NCBI RefSeq assembly: GCF_000768875.1
Contig: NZ_JRAO01000003.1
Span: 119,459 to 183,458 of the forward strand
Source of the DNA: Porphyromonas sp. COT-239 OH1446
Lineage (GTDB): Bacteria > Bacteroidota > Bacteroidia > Bacteroidales > Porphyromonadaceae
Direction of reading: 5' to 3'
DNA length: 64,000 nucleotides
Below are positions 54,856 to 63,910 of the stretch, one piece after another. Both the position numbers and the translations under genes were made by a program. The notes beneath the pieces are model-generated. The model saw nothing but the letters and a program-made list of their open reading frames with translations, did no database searches and was not told the origin of the DNA. How positions within the stretch are numbered: the stretch's first letter is position 1; the number at the start of each line of letters is the position of its first letter.

Positions 54856-57072
54856 ATGAAAAAGAACAAGCAACACAAGACAAAACCTTCGGTATCGGCC
54901 AAGGAGCATAGCCCTAGAGGCAAACGCAGTGCCTTACTCCCTCATGAGAGGATTGAGCCCGTCCTTAGGACAGCTTTCGACCAAGAGCCAGATAAGATAT
55001 TCAACTACAAACAGCTTTGTTACCTATTTGGCCCGACGACCATGGCCCAGAAGCGTCAAGTCGTGGAGGTACTTGAGCAGATGGCTCTATTCGGTCTCAT
55101 CGAAGAGGTAGAGCTGGGACGCTATCGGGCCGCTAAGCAACGCAACGGGCGCAAGAAAGCTACGCAAGACGGAGTCTTCGTCTACCGCTCGGGGCGTGCG
55201 AGCTTCGTACCAGACGGCGGCGGCGAACCCATCGAGCTCTCAGAGCGAGCCTCGGGACAAGCCCTCGACGGAGACCGTGTGCGCGTCGCTCTGCGCAAGG
55301 GACGATCCGCCCGCCGCATCGAGGCAGAGGTCATCGAGATCCTCGAGCGCAGCACCTCGACCTATGTGGGTGTACTACAGATGAACCGAGGCTATGCCTT
55401 CTTCACCAGCGAACATAGAGGTCTCAGGCAGGATATATACATCCCGCAGGACAAGCTCAATGGGGCAAGCGACGGAGACAAAGTGCTCATCCGCCTCATG
55501 GGCTGGGAGGCAAAGAATAAGAACCCTCATGGTGAAGTCATCGACGTGCTCGGCAGACCAGGAGACAACAACACCGAGATGCATGCCATCCTTGCCGAAT
55601 ACGGCCTTCCCTACAGCTACCCCGAGAACGTGGAGGCAGCGGCTCGAGAACTCAGTGGCGAGATTACCGACGAGGCTCTCGCCTCTCGAGAGGACTTCCG
55701 CTCGGTATTCACCTGCACGATCGATCCCAAGGATGCCAAGGACTTCGACGATGCCCTCTCTCTACGCCAACTCGAGGGTGGAGAGGTGGAGGTCGGCGTA
55801 CATATAGCCGACGTAAGCTACTTCGTACGCCCAGGTAGCATCATCGACGAAGAGGCTTATAAACGAGCAACCAGCATCTACTTGGTCGATCGCACGATAC
55901 CGATGCTCCCCGAGCATCTCAGCAATGATCTCTGCTCACTAAGACCGCATGAGGATCGCTATGCCTACAGCTGCATCTTCACTCTCGATACCGATGCGCA
56001 TATCCTCTCTAGCCGCATTGTCCGCACGATCATCCGTAGTGATCACCGCTTCACCTACGAGGAGGCTCAGCAGATCATAGAGACCTCCGAGGGTGAGTAC
56101 TCGGAGAGCATCCTCGAGCTCAATCGTCTAGCACGCTTGCTTCGCTCGCGTAGGTTTGCTGCAGGGAGCATAGCCTTCGAACGCCCAGAGGTACGCTTCG
56201 AGATCGACGAGGCTGGTCGTCCTCTCTCTGTCTATATCAAGGAGAGCCAAGAGGCTCATCAGCTCATTGAAGAGTTCATGCTCCTGGCTAACCGAACCGT
56301 GGCCGAACGGATTGCTCAGGGGATCAAGCCTGGGGGCAAAGCTCCGACCTTCGTCTATCGGGTGCACGATCAGCCTGACGAGGCAAAGCTCGGCGATCTG
56401 TCCCAGTTCGTTCACCGCTTTGGCTTCCAACTACAGACCCAGGGAGGTATGCGCCAAGTGGCCCAAAGCTTGAATAGTCTTCTCGAGCGAAGCAAGGGAA
56501 GCCCAGCAGAGAATCTCATCTCGACTGTTGCCATTCGAGCCATGGCCAAAGCGAAGTACACAACGGAGAATATCGGGCACTATGGTCTCGCCTTCGACCA
56601 TTACACCCACTTCACCTCGCCCATCAGACGCTACCCAGACCTAATGGTTCATCGCCTGCTGACCCACTACCTTATCGACTCGGGCAAGAGTGTCGATGCC
56701 GTCCTATATGAGGAGCAGTGTGAGCACTCGTCGGCTATGGAGCAACTGGCCGCTGCTGCTGAGAGGGCCTCGATTCGCTACAAGCAGGTGGAGTATATGA
56801 GCCGCTTCATCGGGCAAGAGTTCGACGGCGTCATCTCTGGCATGGCTGACTGGGGGATCTATGTAGAGCTCGAGGAGAATAAATGCGAGGGCATGATCCC
56901 GATGAGAGAGCTAGACGATGATTACTACGAGTATGACGAGAAGAACTTCGCTGTCGTAGGACGACATACTGGCCGACGCTTCACCCTCGGAGATCGTCTC
57001 CGCATCAAGGTCGCCCAGGCACAGCTAGAGCGCAAACTCCTCGACTTCTCCCTCGTCGAGGCCTATCGCTAA
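54856..57072 (+). CDS. rnr: Ribonuclease R
   Basis: RNase R is a processive 3'-5' exoribonuclease that can digest structured RNA. The 738-residue protein has a basic lysine-rich N-terminal tail and winged-helix region, cold-shock OB domains, the RNB catalytic domain with DAKDFDDAL (near 292-300), and a C-terminal S1 domain (GVISGMADWGIYVEL). Catalytic aspartates are present. It is ended by a strong hairpin at 57095-57132. Confidence 0.95.
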   Translation: MKKNKQHKTKPSVSAKEHSPRGKRSALLPHERIEPVLRTAFDQEPDKIFNYKQLCYLFGPTTMAQKRQVVEVLEQMALFGLIEEVELGRYRAAKQRNGRKKATQDGVFVYRSGRASFVPDGGGEPIELSERASGQALDGDRVRVALRKGRSARRIEAEVIEILERSTSTYVGVLQMNRGYAFFTSEHRGLRQDIYIPQDKLNGASDGDKVLIRLMGWEAKNKNPHGEVIDVLGRPGDNNTEMHAILAEYGLPYSYPENVEAAARELSGEITDEALASREDFRSVFTCTIDPKDAKDFDDALSLRQLEGGEVEVGVHIADVSYFVRPGSIIDEEAYKRATSIYLVDRTIPMLPEHLSNDLCSLRPHEDRYAYSCIFTLDTDAHILSSRIVRTIIRSDHRFTYEEAQQIIETSEGEYSESILELNRLARLLRSRRFAAGSIAFERPEVRFEIDEAGRPLSVYIKESQEAHQLIEEFMLLANRTVAERIAQGIKPGGKAPTFVYRVHDQPDEAKLGDLSQFVHRFGFQLQTQGGMRQVAQSLNSLLERSKGSPAENLISTVAIRAMAKAKYTTENIGHYGLAFDHYTHFTSPIRRYPDLMVHRLLTHYLIDSGKSVDAVLYEEQCEHSSAMEQLAAAAERASIRYKQVEYMSRFIGQEFDGVISGMADWGIYVELEENKCEGMIPMRELDDDYYEYDEKNFAVVGRHTGRRFTLGDRLRIKVAQAQLERKLLDFSLVEAYR

Positions 57073-57094
57073 GCCTCTCGGCCGATAGGAGACA

Positions 57095-57132
57095 CACCGC
57101 CCCGATGAGCTACATGGCTCATCGGGGCGGTG
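57095..57132. terminator. Terminator between rnr and the convergent kinase-like gene
   Basis: Perfect 16-bp stem (57095-57110 with 57117-57132), GC-rich with a 6-base loop, between two convergent genes; it may work in both directions although no long T tract follows. Confidence 0.75.
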
Positions 57133-57182
57133 CGTTTCGTGGGGGCTATAAGTCGAGGGATAGTTCCCTTACGACGACAAAG

Positions 57183-58256
57183 CTATGCCTTTAGGAGGGC
57201 CTCCATCTCCTCTGTCTTCTCCTCGAGGCACTGGAGGTAGCGGAACTGTGCGCGTGTACGCTGCAAATTGTGCTCGGGGTGATGCACTCGGAAGTAAGTA
57301 TCGCCATTGATATAGTCTGCCAAGAAGCGCACCGTCTGCATATAGGTCATCAGACGGCCACCGTAGGCGATGAGGCTACGCTCAGTCTCGTTGAGGAACT
57401 TACCAGCGGTAGAGAGATATCCCTCGACAAAAGCGCGATAGATCTTCATATTCACTCCGATCTTACTCAGATCTGGCTCATCCTCGGGAGCGAAATTAAC
57501 CCCTGTACGGATGAAGTCCCCAACGTCGCTAAGGATAAAGCCAGGCATCACCGTATCCCAATCTACGACACAGAGCACACGTCCACCCTTGTCGAAGAGG
57601 ACGTTGTCCACCTTCGTATCGCAGTGAATGGTACGCTTGGGCAGCTTACCCTCGGCGTAGAGACGCTCCTGAAGGCACATATCCTCTGCTCTGCGCTCGA
57701 TCTCCTGCACGAGGTCTGCGACCGAAGCGGCACGCCCCATAGGATCGACAGAGAGAGCCTCACGCAGCTGACGTAGTCTAAAGGGCATACTATGAAAATC
57801 TACAATGGTGTCTCCCAGCACTCCCTCGGGGATGCTCGAGAGCATCTCCTCGAATTGTCCAAAGGCCTCACCAGCGTAGCGAGCAGACTCCTCCGTAAGC
57901 TCACACATACTCATGCTATCAGGGATGAAGCGACAGACACGCCAGTAGTTCTCTCCATCGAAATAGTAGTTCTTACCACTACCATCCCTCAGCGAATAGA
58001 AGTAGAGGTACTTGCGCTCTACATCTGGATCGCCCTCAGCCTCAAGACGCTGACGGATCGTGTCGCTCACGATGGCGACATTGCGCTGCAAGACTTCTAC
58101 ACGAGGGAATACGTGGTGGTTGATACGCTGTAAGATCCAACGCTCTCGTCCCTGAGTATCCGAGACAGCATAAGTGTCGTTGATGTGCCCATTGCCAAAG
58201 GAGCGATACGAACCAACCTCCTCCTCAGGAATGAACTGCCTAATAATATCTTTCAT
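57183..58256 (-). CDS. APH-family kinase, probably N-acetylhexosamine 1-kinase-like
   Basis: I start at the ATG at 58256 (MKDIIRQFIPEEEVG) because the promoter at 58287-58294 lies between it and an in-frame upstream ATG at 58313. The 357-residue protein has an aminoglycoside-phosphotransferase fold: NGHINDTY at the nucleotide loop, catalytic HCDTKVDNVLFD and metal-binding VVDWDTVMPG. The closest named relatives I recognise are NahK-type sugar kinases that phosphorylate N-acetylhexosamines at C1, which would fit glycan salvage. The substrate is inferred; another small-molecule kinase is possible. Confidence 0.72.
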   Translation of the reverse strand: MKDIIRQFIPEEEVGSYRSFGNGHINDTYAVSDTQGRERWILQRINHHVFPRVEVLQRNVAIVSDTIRQRLEAEGDPDVERKYLYFYSLRDGSGKNYYFDGENYWRVCRFIPDSMSMCELTEESARYAGEAFGQFEEMLSSIPEGVLGDTIVDFHSMPFRLRQLREALSVDPMGRAASVADLVQEIERRAEDMCLQERLYAEGKLPKRTIHCDTKVDNVLFDKGGRVLCVVDWDTVMPGFILSDVGDFIRTGVNFAPEDEPDLSKIGVNMKIYRAFVEGYLSTAGKFLNETERSLIAYGGRLMTYMQTVRFLADYINGDTYFRVHHPEHNLQRTRAQFRYLQCLEEKTEEMEALLKA

Positions 58257-58286
58257 AATATGCTCTATATTGAGTGAATATGAGCG

Positions 58287-58294
58287 CAAATATA
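58287..58294 (-). promoter_or_regulatory. Predicted -7 promoter element for the kinase-like gene
   Basis: The minus strand reads TATATTTG followed by CG, matching TAnnTTTG, about 30 bases before the ATG at 58256; it decides the start. Confidence 0.6.
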
Positions 58295-58493
58295 AGGCAA
58301 ATCGCCTAAACAACCTAACCTGATACTACCCCCAAATAGATATAAAAGTTAAAGTATCCTGTCTGCTCATAACCAGTGTTTTTCGAGCGGACGAAGGGTA
58401 TGATCATTGAAATATCTCTCCCTACTCTCCCTCCGGAGAAATAGGACAGAGACCTCCTGCCTGTCGTCAAATAAGGGCACAATAGGAATTTGG

Positions 58494-58701
58494 GGAATAC
58501 CTCTATCGAGCCTCTATCTACACGTCGCCTGCGATCTTGTCTATACCCTCCATTGAGCCTCTATTTGAGCCTCTGACGAGATCCTATCTGAGCCTCGATC
58601 AAGGTCCTACTTAGACCTCGATGGAGATTCTATTTGAGTCTCTGCTGCGATCCTACTTAGACCTCATCTGCGATCTCATCTACACCTCAAAATAGGGCCT
58701 A
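58494..58701 (-). repeat. Array F of the 23-bp degenerate tandem repeat (9 units, minus orientation)
   Basis: Complemented anchors (CCTA, TCTA, CTCA or CTTG) start at 58513, 58536, 58560, 58583, 58606, 58629, 58652, 58675 and 58698; spacing is 23 bp except one of 24. The second anchor is conserved in nearly all units. The array is in the 620-base gap between the divergent kinase-like and DUF1573 genes, about 115 bases upstream of the latter's promoter. The rest of the gap shows no gene. Confidence 0.9.
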
Positions 58702-58816
58702 TAATCCCTCTTTATAAACACATTACAAACAAACCCACGAAAGTCCTATTAGAGTCCAAAGCTAGAGGCGAAAACCACGAGAATAGATAAGAAATGTACA
58801 AGACAGATAAAAGTCG

Positions 58817-58824
58817 TACCTTTG
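58817..58824 (+). promoter_or_regulatory. Predicted -7 promoter element for the DUF1573 gene
   Basis: TACCTTTG followed by CA matches the phylum consensus, 53 bases before the ATG at 58878. Confidence 0.65.
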
Positions 58825-58877
58825 CACTAAGCAAGAGCCCTGGAACAAGGGCCATTAAATGAATATATAAGAAAATA

Positions 58878-59273
58878 ATGATGAAAAGAATTGCATTGCT
58901 GCTGAGCCTATTACTCCTCTTCGTAGGGGGAGCAGTCGCTCAGAATAAGAACAAGAGTACAGGAGCAATCATCTCCTCCCCAGCTACAGACTTCGACTTC
59001 GGTATGATCAAGGAGGCCAACGGAAAGGTGTCTCACACCTTCACTATCAAGAATACGGGCTCTGCCCCACTGGTGATCGTCAATATTACCTCCTCCTGTG
59101 GCTGTACCGAGCCCGAATATAGCCGAGAGCCTATTGCCCCAGGCAAGGAGACCAAGATCAAGATTACCTTCGACCCAGCAGGACGCCCAGGGCCTTTCGT
59201 CAAGAATATTGCAGTCTACAGCAATGGCCGAGACGGAGCGTTCACCCTACGCATCAAGGGTAAGGTCGAGTAG
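58878..59273 (+). CDS. Secreted DUF1573 immunoglobulin-like protein
   Basis: The 131-residue protein has a signal peptide (about 1-21, ending GGAVAQ) and one DUF1573 Ig-like domain (about 35-130), recognised by FDFGMIKEANGKVSHTF, VNITSSCGCTEP and KETKIKITFDPAG. The CGC pair is typical. Many Bacteroidota carry such proteins in the periplasm or outer membrane, but the role is unknown. It is ended by a perfect hairpin. Confidence 0.88.
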   Translation: MMKRIALLLSLLLLFVGGAVAQNKNKSTGAIISSPATDFDFGMIKEANGKVSHTFTIKNTGSAPLVIVNITSSCGCTEPEYSREPIAPGKETKIKITFDPAGRPGPFVKNIAVYSNGRDGAFTLRIKGKVE

Positions 59274-59297
59274 GTAGCCCGAGACCTCTCCATAAAC

Positions 59298-59335
59298 AAT
59301 CACCCCCACGCCTCCTCTGAGGCGTGGGGGTGATT
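59298..59335. terminator. Bidirectional terminator between the DUF1573 gene and the TonB receptor
   Basis: Perfect 17-bp stem (59298-59314 with 59319-59335) with a 4-base loop, A-rich on the left and T-containing on the right, placed between convergent genes. Confidence 0.85.
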
Positions 59336-59356
59336 ACTTTGTATGACGCTCAGAGA

Positions 59357-61741
59357 CTAGAGCGAGTAAGTCAGATTGACCTTGAAGCTACGAGGCTGGC
59401 TGGGAACGAGCTGATTGCCTAGAGACTCCTGGAAGCTCTCTGTATTGAGGAGGTTATAGACATCTGCTCCGATACGGATAGACTTATTCAGTCGATAGGA
59501 GAGACCAAGATCCAGCAGCGTATGAGGGTCGAAGGCTATGCCCTGCTTGTAGTTGCGGTATCTCTTACCCATGTAGCTCAGGCTATAGTGAGCCTCGACG
59601 CCCTTGAGAGCTCCGCTCTCGAACATATAGCCACCATAGGTAAACCACTTGTGCTGTGGGATGCCGCTCAGCAGGTCGCCCTGCTCGATGTAGTCGCTAT
59701 TATAAGGATTGCTCGTGAGCTTGGTATAACGAGCATCGTTGAAGCTATACCCGGCGACAATGAGCAGCCCTCTCATAGGAGTAAGACGAGCGTCTAGCTC
59801 AAAGCCCTTAGAGGTAATCGTACCGACCTGTCCTCTGTAGGAGACATTCATGGTCTTCTTCTTACCATTCTGCTCCGTCTCCACCTGCTCGACCTTGAGC
59901 GTGCGGACGAGGTTATGCTGCTCGATCAAATAGGCAGAGGCTGTGAGAGAAAGCCAATCACTCACCTCTGCACGAGTACCAAGCTCTATCTGGTACCCCT
60001 TGCGAGGCTTGAAGACTTCACCATTTGTCTTATTAGGGTCGAAGATCTTACCATCGGCATCTACATACACCACCGTAGGGCTATAGAACGTCTGGTAAGG
60101 ATGATAGAAGTTGGCCAGAGAAGCATAGATATTCACCTTCTTGATAGGTGTATAGACCAGCCCGAAGCGATAGGTCAGAGACTTAGACTTAGCCACCTGG
60201 TACTTGTCCCGAGCAGGATCCTTGAAGTCAGGCTTACCATCTATAGCATCCACAGAGGCTCTCTCGTAGTGGTAGAGATCGTAGCGCAGAGCAGCCAGAG
60301 CCTGTAGCTTAGGGCAGAATTCGATCACATCCTGCACAAAAAGACCATGCGAATAGGTACGGCTGGGCTTTGCATTGCTAAAGCGAGTAACCATATACCC
60401 CATGCTGTGGGGGTCATGGACAGAGACGATAGAGTTCAGACCAGGGCCCTGCACATCAGTGCCGAGATCATAGCCAGAAAAGCTTGTGCGGCGCATATAG
60501 CTCAGCGAATAGCCCGCAGCCAGGTTATGCTTAAAGCTCCCAGTATAGGCCGAGGCATCGACCTGTAGGTGATTCTGTAGCGTACGAGCGTAGTGGGCAA
60601 AGCGCAGAGGGAAGGTCAGCTGCACATGATCCAGGTCGATGTAGCGACGAGTGTCTACCCCCTTCTTCTTGAAGTCGTAGTAATACTTGTAGGGAGCATC
60701 CTTGGGAAGCTTGTCCTTAGCAAAGTCCTTAGAGGGATAGGTAAGCTCTTCAGTGCCGAAGTAGTCGATGATGTCATCGTTGTAGGAGAGCTGATTGCTG
60801 AGCTTGAGATTGTCCGAGAAGGTATGAGTCCACTTGGCACTGATGTTCCAGTTCTTGTTGTACATCTCGTCCGACTCATTATTGTAGCGAGCATCCCTCC
60901 TAAGGCCTGGCTGCAGCTGCCAGGGCCGCAGGTGGATCTCGTCATTATCCGAGCGATGTACGGCATAGGGGATCGTTGGGGGCAGACCGATCTCCGTCCC
61001 GTAGAAATCATTGTGCAGACCAGCACGGAGCTCCAGCCTGTCATTACCCCACGAGCCGAAGAGAGCACCATAGAGCTTGAGACGTTTGTCCCCAAGATCT
61101 CTCCATCCCTTGCTACTGGCATAGGTGAAGCCTGCAAGGCCTGTCCACCCCTCAGCTACACGCCCAGTGATGCTGGTCATGCTGCGGAACTGCTCCCAGC
61201 TACCATACTCCAAGCGAGTGTTGAAGCGAGTTACAGCACTGGGGCGACGACGAGAGATGCTCAGCACCCCTCCAACGGCCGAATGCCCCTGCAACACAGA
61301 GGCTGGGCCCTTGAGGACTTCAATGCTCTCTACATCGCTCAGATCACCCAGGGGGTAGGAGTTGATCGTACTACGCTCGTCTCGTACACCATCGACGATG
61401 ATGGGAGAGTCCGAGAAGCCACGCACATTGAGGCGTAAGAAAGCTCCATAGGACTTATTGAAACTTGCACCCGTTGCAAAGCGCAGGGCCTCGGTAGGGT
61501 TGTGTAGCCCTCGTAGACTCATTTGGCTCAGATCGATACGGCTGATCGTCATAGGGAGCTTGGACAGAGGGACATCTATTCGGGCTAAAGCCTGTGGCTT
61601 GGGGTAAGCAGCTACAACCTCGAGCTGATCGAGGGTGCGAGAGGTGCTATCCGAGGGGAGCTCATGCTTGTTGTCCGTTGCCATGGCCGTAGCTGTCGAG
61701 CAGACTACCGCCAGGAGCAATAGAGATAGTTTTTGTTTCAT
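59357..61741 (-). CDS. TonB-dependent outer membrane receptor (siderophore/cobalamin type)
   Basis: The 794-residue protein has a signal peptide (about 1-21), a TonB-box-like LEVVAAYP segment, a plug domain with SLRGLHNPTEAL and VRGFSDSPIIVDGVRDERS followed by IEVLKGPASVLQG, and a 22-strand barrel ending in an aromatic strand (KVNLTYSL). The plug resembles siderophore receptors, but the nearest upstream element on this strand is a cobalamin riboswitch about 820 bases away, so cobalamin or a related corrinoid is also possible. No -7 promoter element is seen just upstream. Ligand undetermined. Confidence 0.85.
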   Translation of the reverse strand: MKQKLSLLLLAVVCSTATAMATDNKHELPSDSTSRTLDQLEVVAAYPKPQALARIDVPLSKLPMTISRIDLSQMSLRGLHNPTEALRFATGASFNKSYGAFLRLNVRGFSDSPIIVDGVRDERSTINSYPLGDLSDVESIEVLKGPASVLQGHSAVGGVLSISRRRPSAVTRFNTRLEYGSWEQFRSMTSITGRVAEGWTGLAGFTYASSKGWRDLGDKRLKLYGALFGSWGNDRLELRAGLHNDFYGTEIGLPPTIPYAVHRSDNDEIHLRPWQLQPGLRRDARYNNESDEMYNKNWNISAKWTHTFSDNLKLSNQLSYNDDIIDYFGTEELTYPSKDFAKDKLPKDAPYKYYYDFKKKGVDTRRYIDLDHVQLTFPLRFAHYARTLQNHLQVDASAYTGSFKHNLAAGYSLSYMRRTSFSGYDLGTDVQGPGLNSIVSVHDPHSMGYMVTRFSNAKPSRTYSHGLFVQDVIEFCPKLQALAALRYDLYHYERASVDAIDGKPDFKDPARDKYQVAKSKSLTYRFGLVYTPIKKVNIYASLANFYHPYQTFYSPTVVYVDADGKIFDPNKTNGEVFKPRKGYQIELGTRAEVSDWLSLTASAYLIEQHNLVRTLKVEQVETEQNGKKKTMNVSYRGQVGTITSKGFELDARLTPMRGLLIVAGYSFNDARYTKLTSNPYNSDYIEQGDLLSGIPQHKWFTYGGYMFESGALKGVEAHYSLSYMGKRYRNYKQGIAFDPHTLLDLGLSYRLNKSIRIGADVYNLLNTESFQESLGNQLVPSQPRSFKVNLTYSL

Positions 61742-62562
61742 TAAAATTTAAACTGTAATAAGTTATTGAATGTAATAGGTGGGGTCGCATGCCCAATCGG
61801 GAGTCTCTATCACACCTCGATGCTCATCGAGATACAAGAAAGACTGGGTATAGGACTACGGCAAAGCCTAAGCCTATTTCCGTTCCAACAGACGGGGCTA
61901 ATAAGTGTAGAGAAATCGTCGCAGCTAGACCCGCAAGAGACCAATAAGGTATGGGTCCAAGCCCATAGCCAAACGCCGATGCGGCACTTCGCCACTGCCT
62001 TAATGCCCCAGTGGCCACCCAGCTCCATTACCTGAGCCGACTAAGCACCATCACAGCTGGAGAGACGCCCGGCACAAGCCCCCATCCCGGGGGCTTGACC
62101 GTGCTTCTCTGCAAGCAGTCTTCGTTCGTCCTCTATTGCCTCTTGGCCCTACACCCATCCCGAGAAGTGAAACACCCTGCTGGGGATTTCAAGGCTAGGC
62201 TTTGGTTAGGTTGGATAGGTTGGATGATGTTACAGAGTATCTCTGCTCCTACGCCCCACGACCAACACTCGAGCATCACCGCCATGTAACCTTCGAGAGG
62301 AGACACACGCAGATCAGCAGAGCTTACGATCCTTGAGGGCTTGGTTGGGGAAGGTATCCTTGCTGCCCTATCGGATGAACTACGTCTACTTACATGCTGT
62401 CACAGCACTCGGTCAAGTCTTGGCAATTCATCGTAGTCTACTCCGTAAGCACTAAGGCTCGGGGATAGGCTAGCTCCTGGGTTTAGGGGCAGCATTTGCT
62501 CATCCTTGCGGAGAGCCTATGTCGATGGACAAGCAATCTTATTCCCGAGATTGTGGCATCAT
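61742..62562 (-). other. Region without an intact gene between riboswitch and TonB receptor; possible decayed small membrane gene
   Basis: About 820 bases between the riboswitch and the receptor contain only short frames. One minus-strand frame (61824-62018) would give two hydrophobic stretches (YWSLAGLAATISLHLLAP and IGLGFAVVLYPVFLVS) that faintly resemble small membrane proteins (DUF3649-like) found next to TonB receptors, so it may be a remnant. A 9-bp GC-rich hairpin (62075-62083 with 62089-62097) lies in the middle and may end transcription. I would not call a gene here. Confidence 0.35.
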
Positions 62563-62784
62563 TGTCTCGTGGCAGGTCTCCTGACTTGTCGCTTCACTTC
62601 TCGAGCCTTCCCAGGGCTCAAAGACCCCAGTGGCTATTCGTTCGAGGGAGCTATCCACAGGCAAGGTATCTAGGCCCGAGAGCATCGAAGGCCTCACCTT
62701 GTGGCATGCGACTTACAGTAGCGGGTACTGTTCTGGTTTTACACCAGATTCCCTTGCAGAGCTTACGCCCTTACCGCAAGACAT
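62563..62784 (-). promoter_or_regulatory. Cobalamin riboswitch
   Basis: On the minus strand the B12 box AGTCAGGAGACCTGCC is complementary to 62571-62586, and the conserved 5' half (GGGAA, GGTGTAAAACC, then CCCGCTACTGT) covers about 62700-62753. The ends TGTCTTG (62784-62778) and CGAGACA (62569-62563) pair to close stem P1. A TAnnTTTG promoter element at 62787-62794 puts transcription start at the 5' end of P1. The element would repress genes downstream when cobalamin is high. The next intact gene on this strand is the TonB receptor, about 820 bases away. Confidence 0.93.
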
Positions 62785-62786
62785 TG

Positions 62787-62794
62787 CAAAATTA
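62787..62794 (-). promoter_or_regulatory. Predicted -7 promoter element of the riboswitch transcript
   Basis: The minus strand reads TAATTTTG, a TAnnTTTG match; its G lies 3 bases before the first base of the P1 stem, so transcription would start almost exactly at the riboswitch. Confidence 0.65.
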
Positions 62795-62860
62795 GCGATA
62801 AATTTCTACACCTACACTATTTCGCCATCAATGTGCATCCTTTCGGCATCAAGCCCCAGC

Positions 62861-63901
62861 CTAGGCATCGCTGCGATGCCAGTCCTGAGCCCGAAGCTCA
62901 ATCTCCCCACCATCTCGGGTAACGAGGCAGCTACCCAGGCTTGCCTCGGTAACGTGGCCGATGATACGCAGGCCATCAATCGAACGTGCCTCATCAAGCA
63001 TCCCAAGAGGCAAGGTGAAGAGGAGCTCATAGTCTTCCCCACCGCTGAGGGCGACCGTCGATACATTAAGGTTGAACTCCTCTGCCATACGGGCAGTTTC
63101 GAAGTCTATAGGCAGGCGGTCTTCGTAGATCCTAATCCCTACGCCCGAGTCGTGTGCCAGATGCAGGAGGGCCGACGAGAGGCCATCGACAACATCGATC
63201 ATAGCACTCGGACGAAGGCCCGCCTCGGCCAAGCGATGGATCAATTCGCCTCGGCTCTGAGGACGGAGCTGACGCTCAAGAATGTATTCATGTCCAGCGA
63301 AGTCTGGGTCATAAGCCTCGACCTCCTCGCCAGCGAAGACACGCTTCTCTCGCTCGAGGAGCTGTAGCCCCATATAGGCAGCCCCAAGGTCTCCCGTAAG
63401 ACAAATAAGATCCGTAGGTCTAGCCCCCGAACGATAGGCAATGGCCTCCTCCTGCGCTCGACCTACACCACTAAGGGCTAGGCTTAGCCCTGTAAGAGAG
63501 GAGGTAACGTCGATCTTGACCAAGTCCGCTCTATTGCGCTGGCAGGCTACGATCGCACCCTCGAGCAGCTCCTCGACGTCCTCGACAGAGAAGCGGGCCG
63601 AGAGGCCTAGGCTCAGCGTGATCTGGGTTGGCCATCCATTCATCGCATAGATCTCTGAGCACAGAGCTGTGATTGCCTTGTAGCCTAAATGCTTGAGTGG
63701 GGTGTAGGTGAGGTCGAAGTGGATGCCCTCGAGCATCAACGTATTCGACAGCAGTAGACGTTCGTCCGAGGAAGTAGCCAGCACGGCAGCATCGTCTCCC
63801 TGGGCGTGTAGGGTTGTGGGTTGTAGCCTCTCGGGCAGGAGCTTATAGAGGCGATGGACAAGTGCGACCTTGCCCAATGTAGCTATTTCGGTTCGTTGCA
63901 T
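62861..63901 (-). CDS. thiL: Thiamine-monophosphate kinase-like protein with altered metal-site residues
   Basis: ThiL phosphorylates thiamine monophosphate to thiamine diphosphate. The 346-residue protein clearly has the fold and order of Bacteroidota ThiL: HAQGDDAAVL (GDD at 35-37), LEGIHFDLTYTPLKHLGYKA, ITLSLGLSARFSVED and LICLTGDLGAAYMGLQLLE. However, residues that normally bind Mg2+ are changed: the (S/T)DLLVEG Asp aligns with T54, the NxSDIYAM segment reads LCSEIYAM (E83 for Asp, Asn lost), and VGGDTTSS reads VKIDVTSS. The frame is intact. It may be weakened or have another function. It lies upstream of the riboswitch on the same strand. Confidence 0.8.
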   Translation of the reverse strand: MQRTEIATLGKVALVHRLYKLLPERLQPTTLHAQGDDAAVLATSSDERLLLSNTLMLEGIHFDLTYTPLKHLGYKAITALCSEIYAMNGWPTQITLSLGLSARFSVEDVEELLEGAIVACQRNRADLVKIDVTSSLTGLSLALSGVGRAQEEAIAYRSGARPTDLICLTGDLGAAYMGLQLLEREKRVFAGEEVEAYDPDFAGHEYILERQLRPQSRGELIHRLAEAGLRPSAMIDVVDGLSSALLHLAHDSGVGIRIYEDRLPIDFETARMAEEFNLNVSTVALSGGEDYELLFTLPLGMLDEARSIDGLRIIGHVTEASLGSCLVTRDGGEIELRAQDWHRSDA

Positions 63902-63910
63902 AAGTTCGAA

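Noticed and set aside
62011-62289. Plus-strand frame of 92 codons near the riboswitch
   Set aside because: No recognisable family, no promoter, and it overlaps a hairpin; more likely chance.
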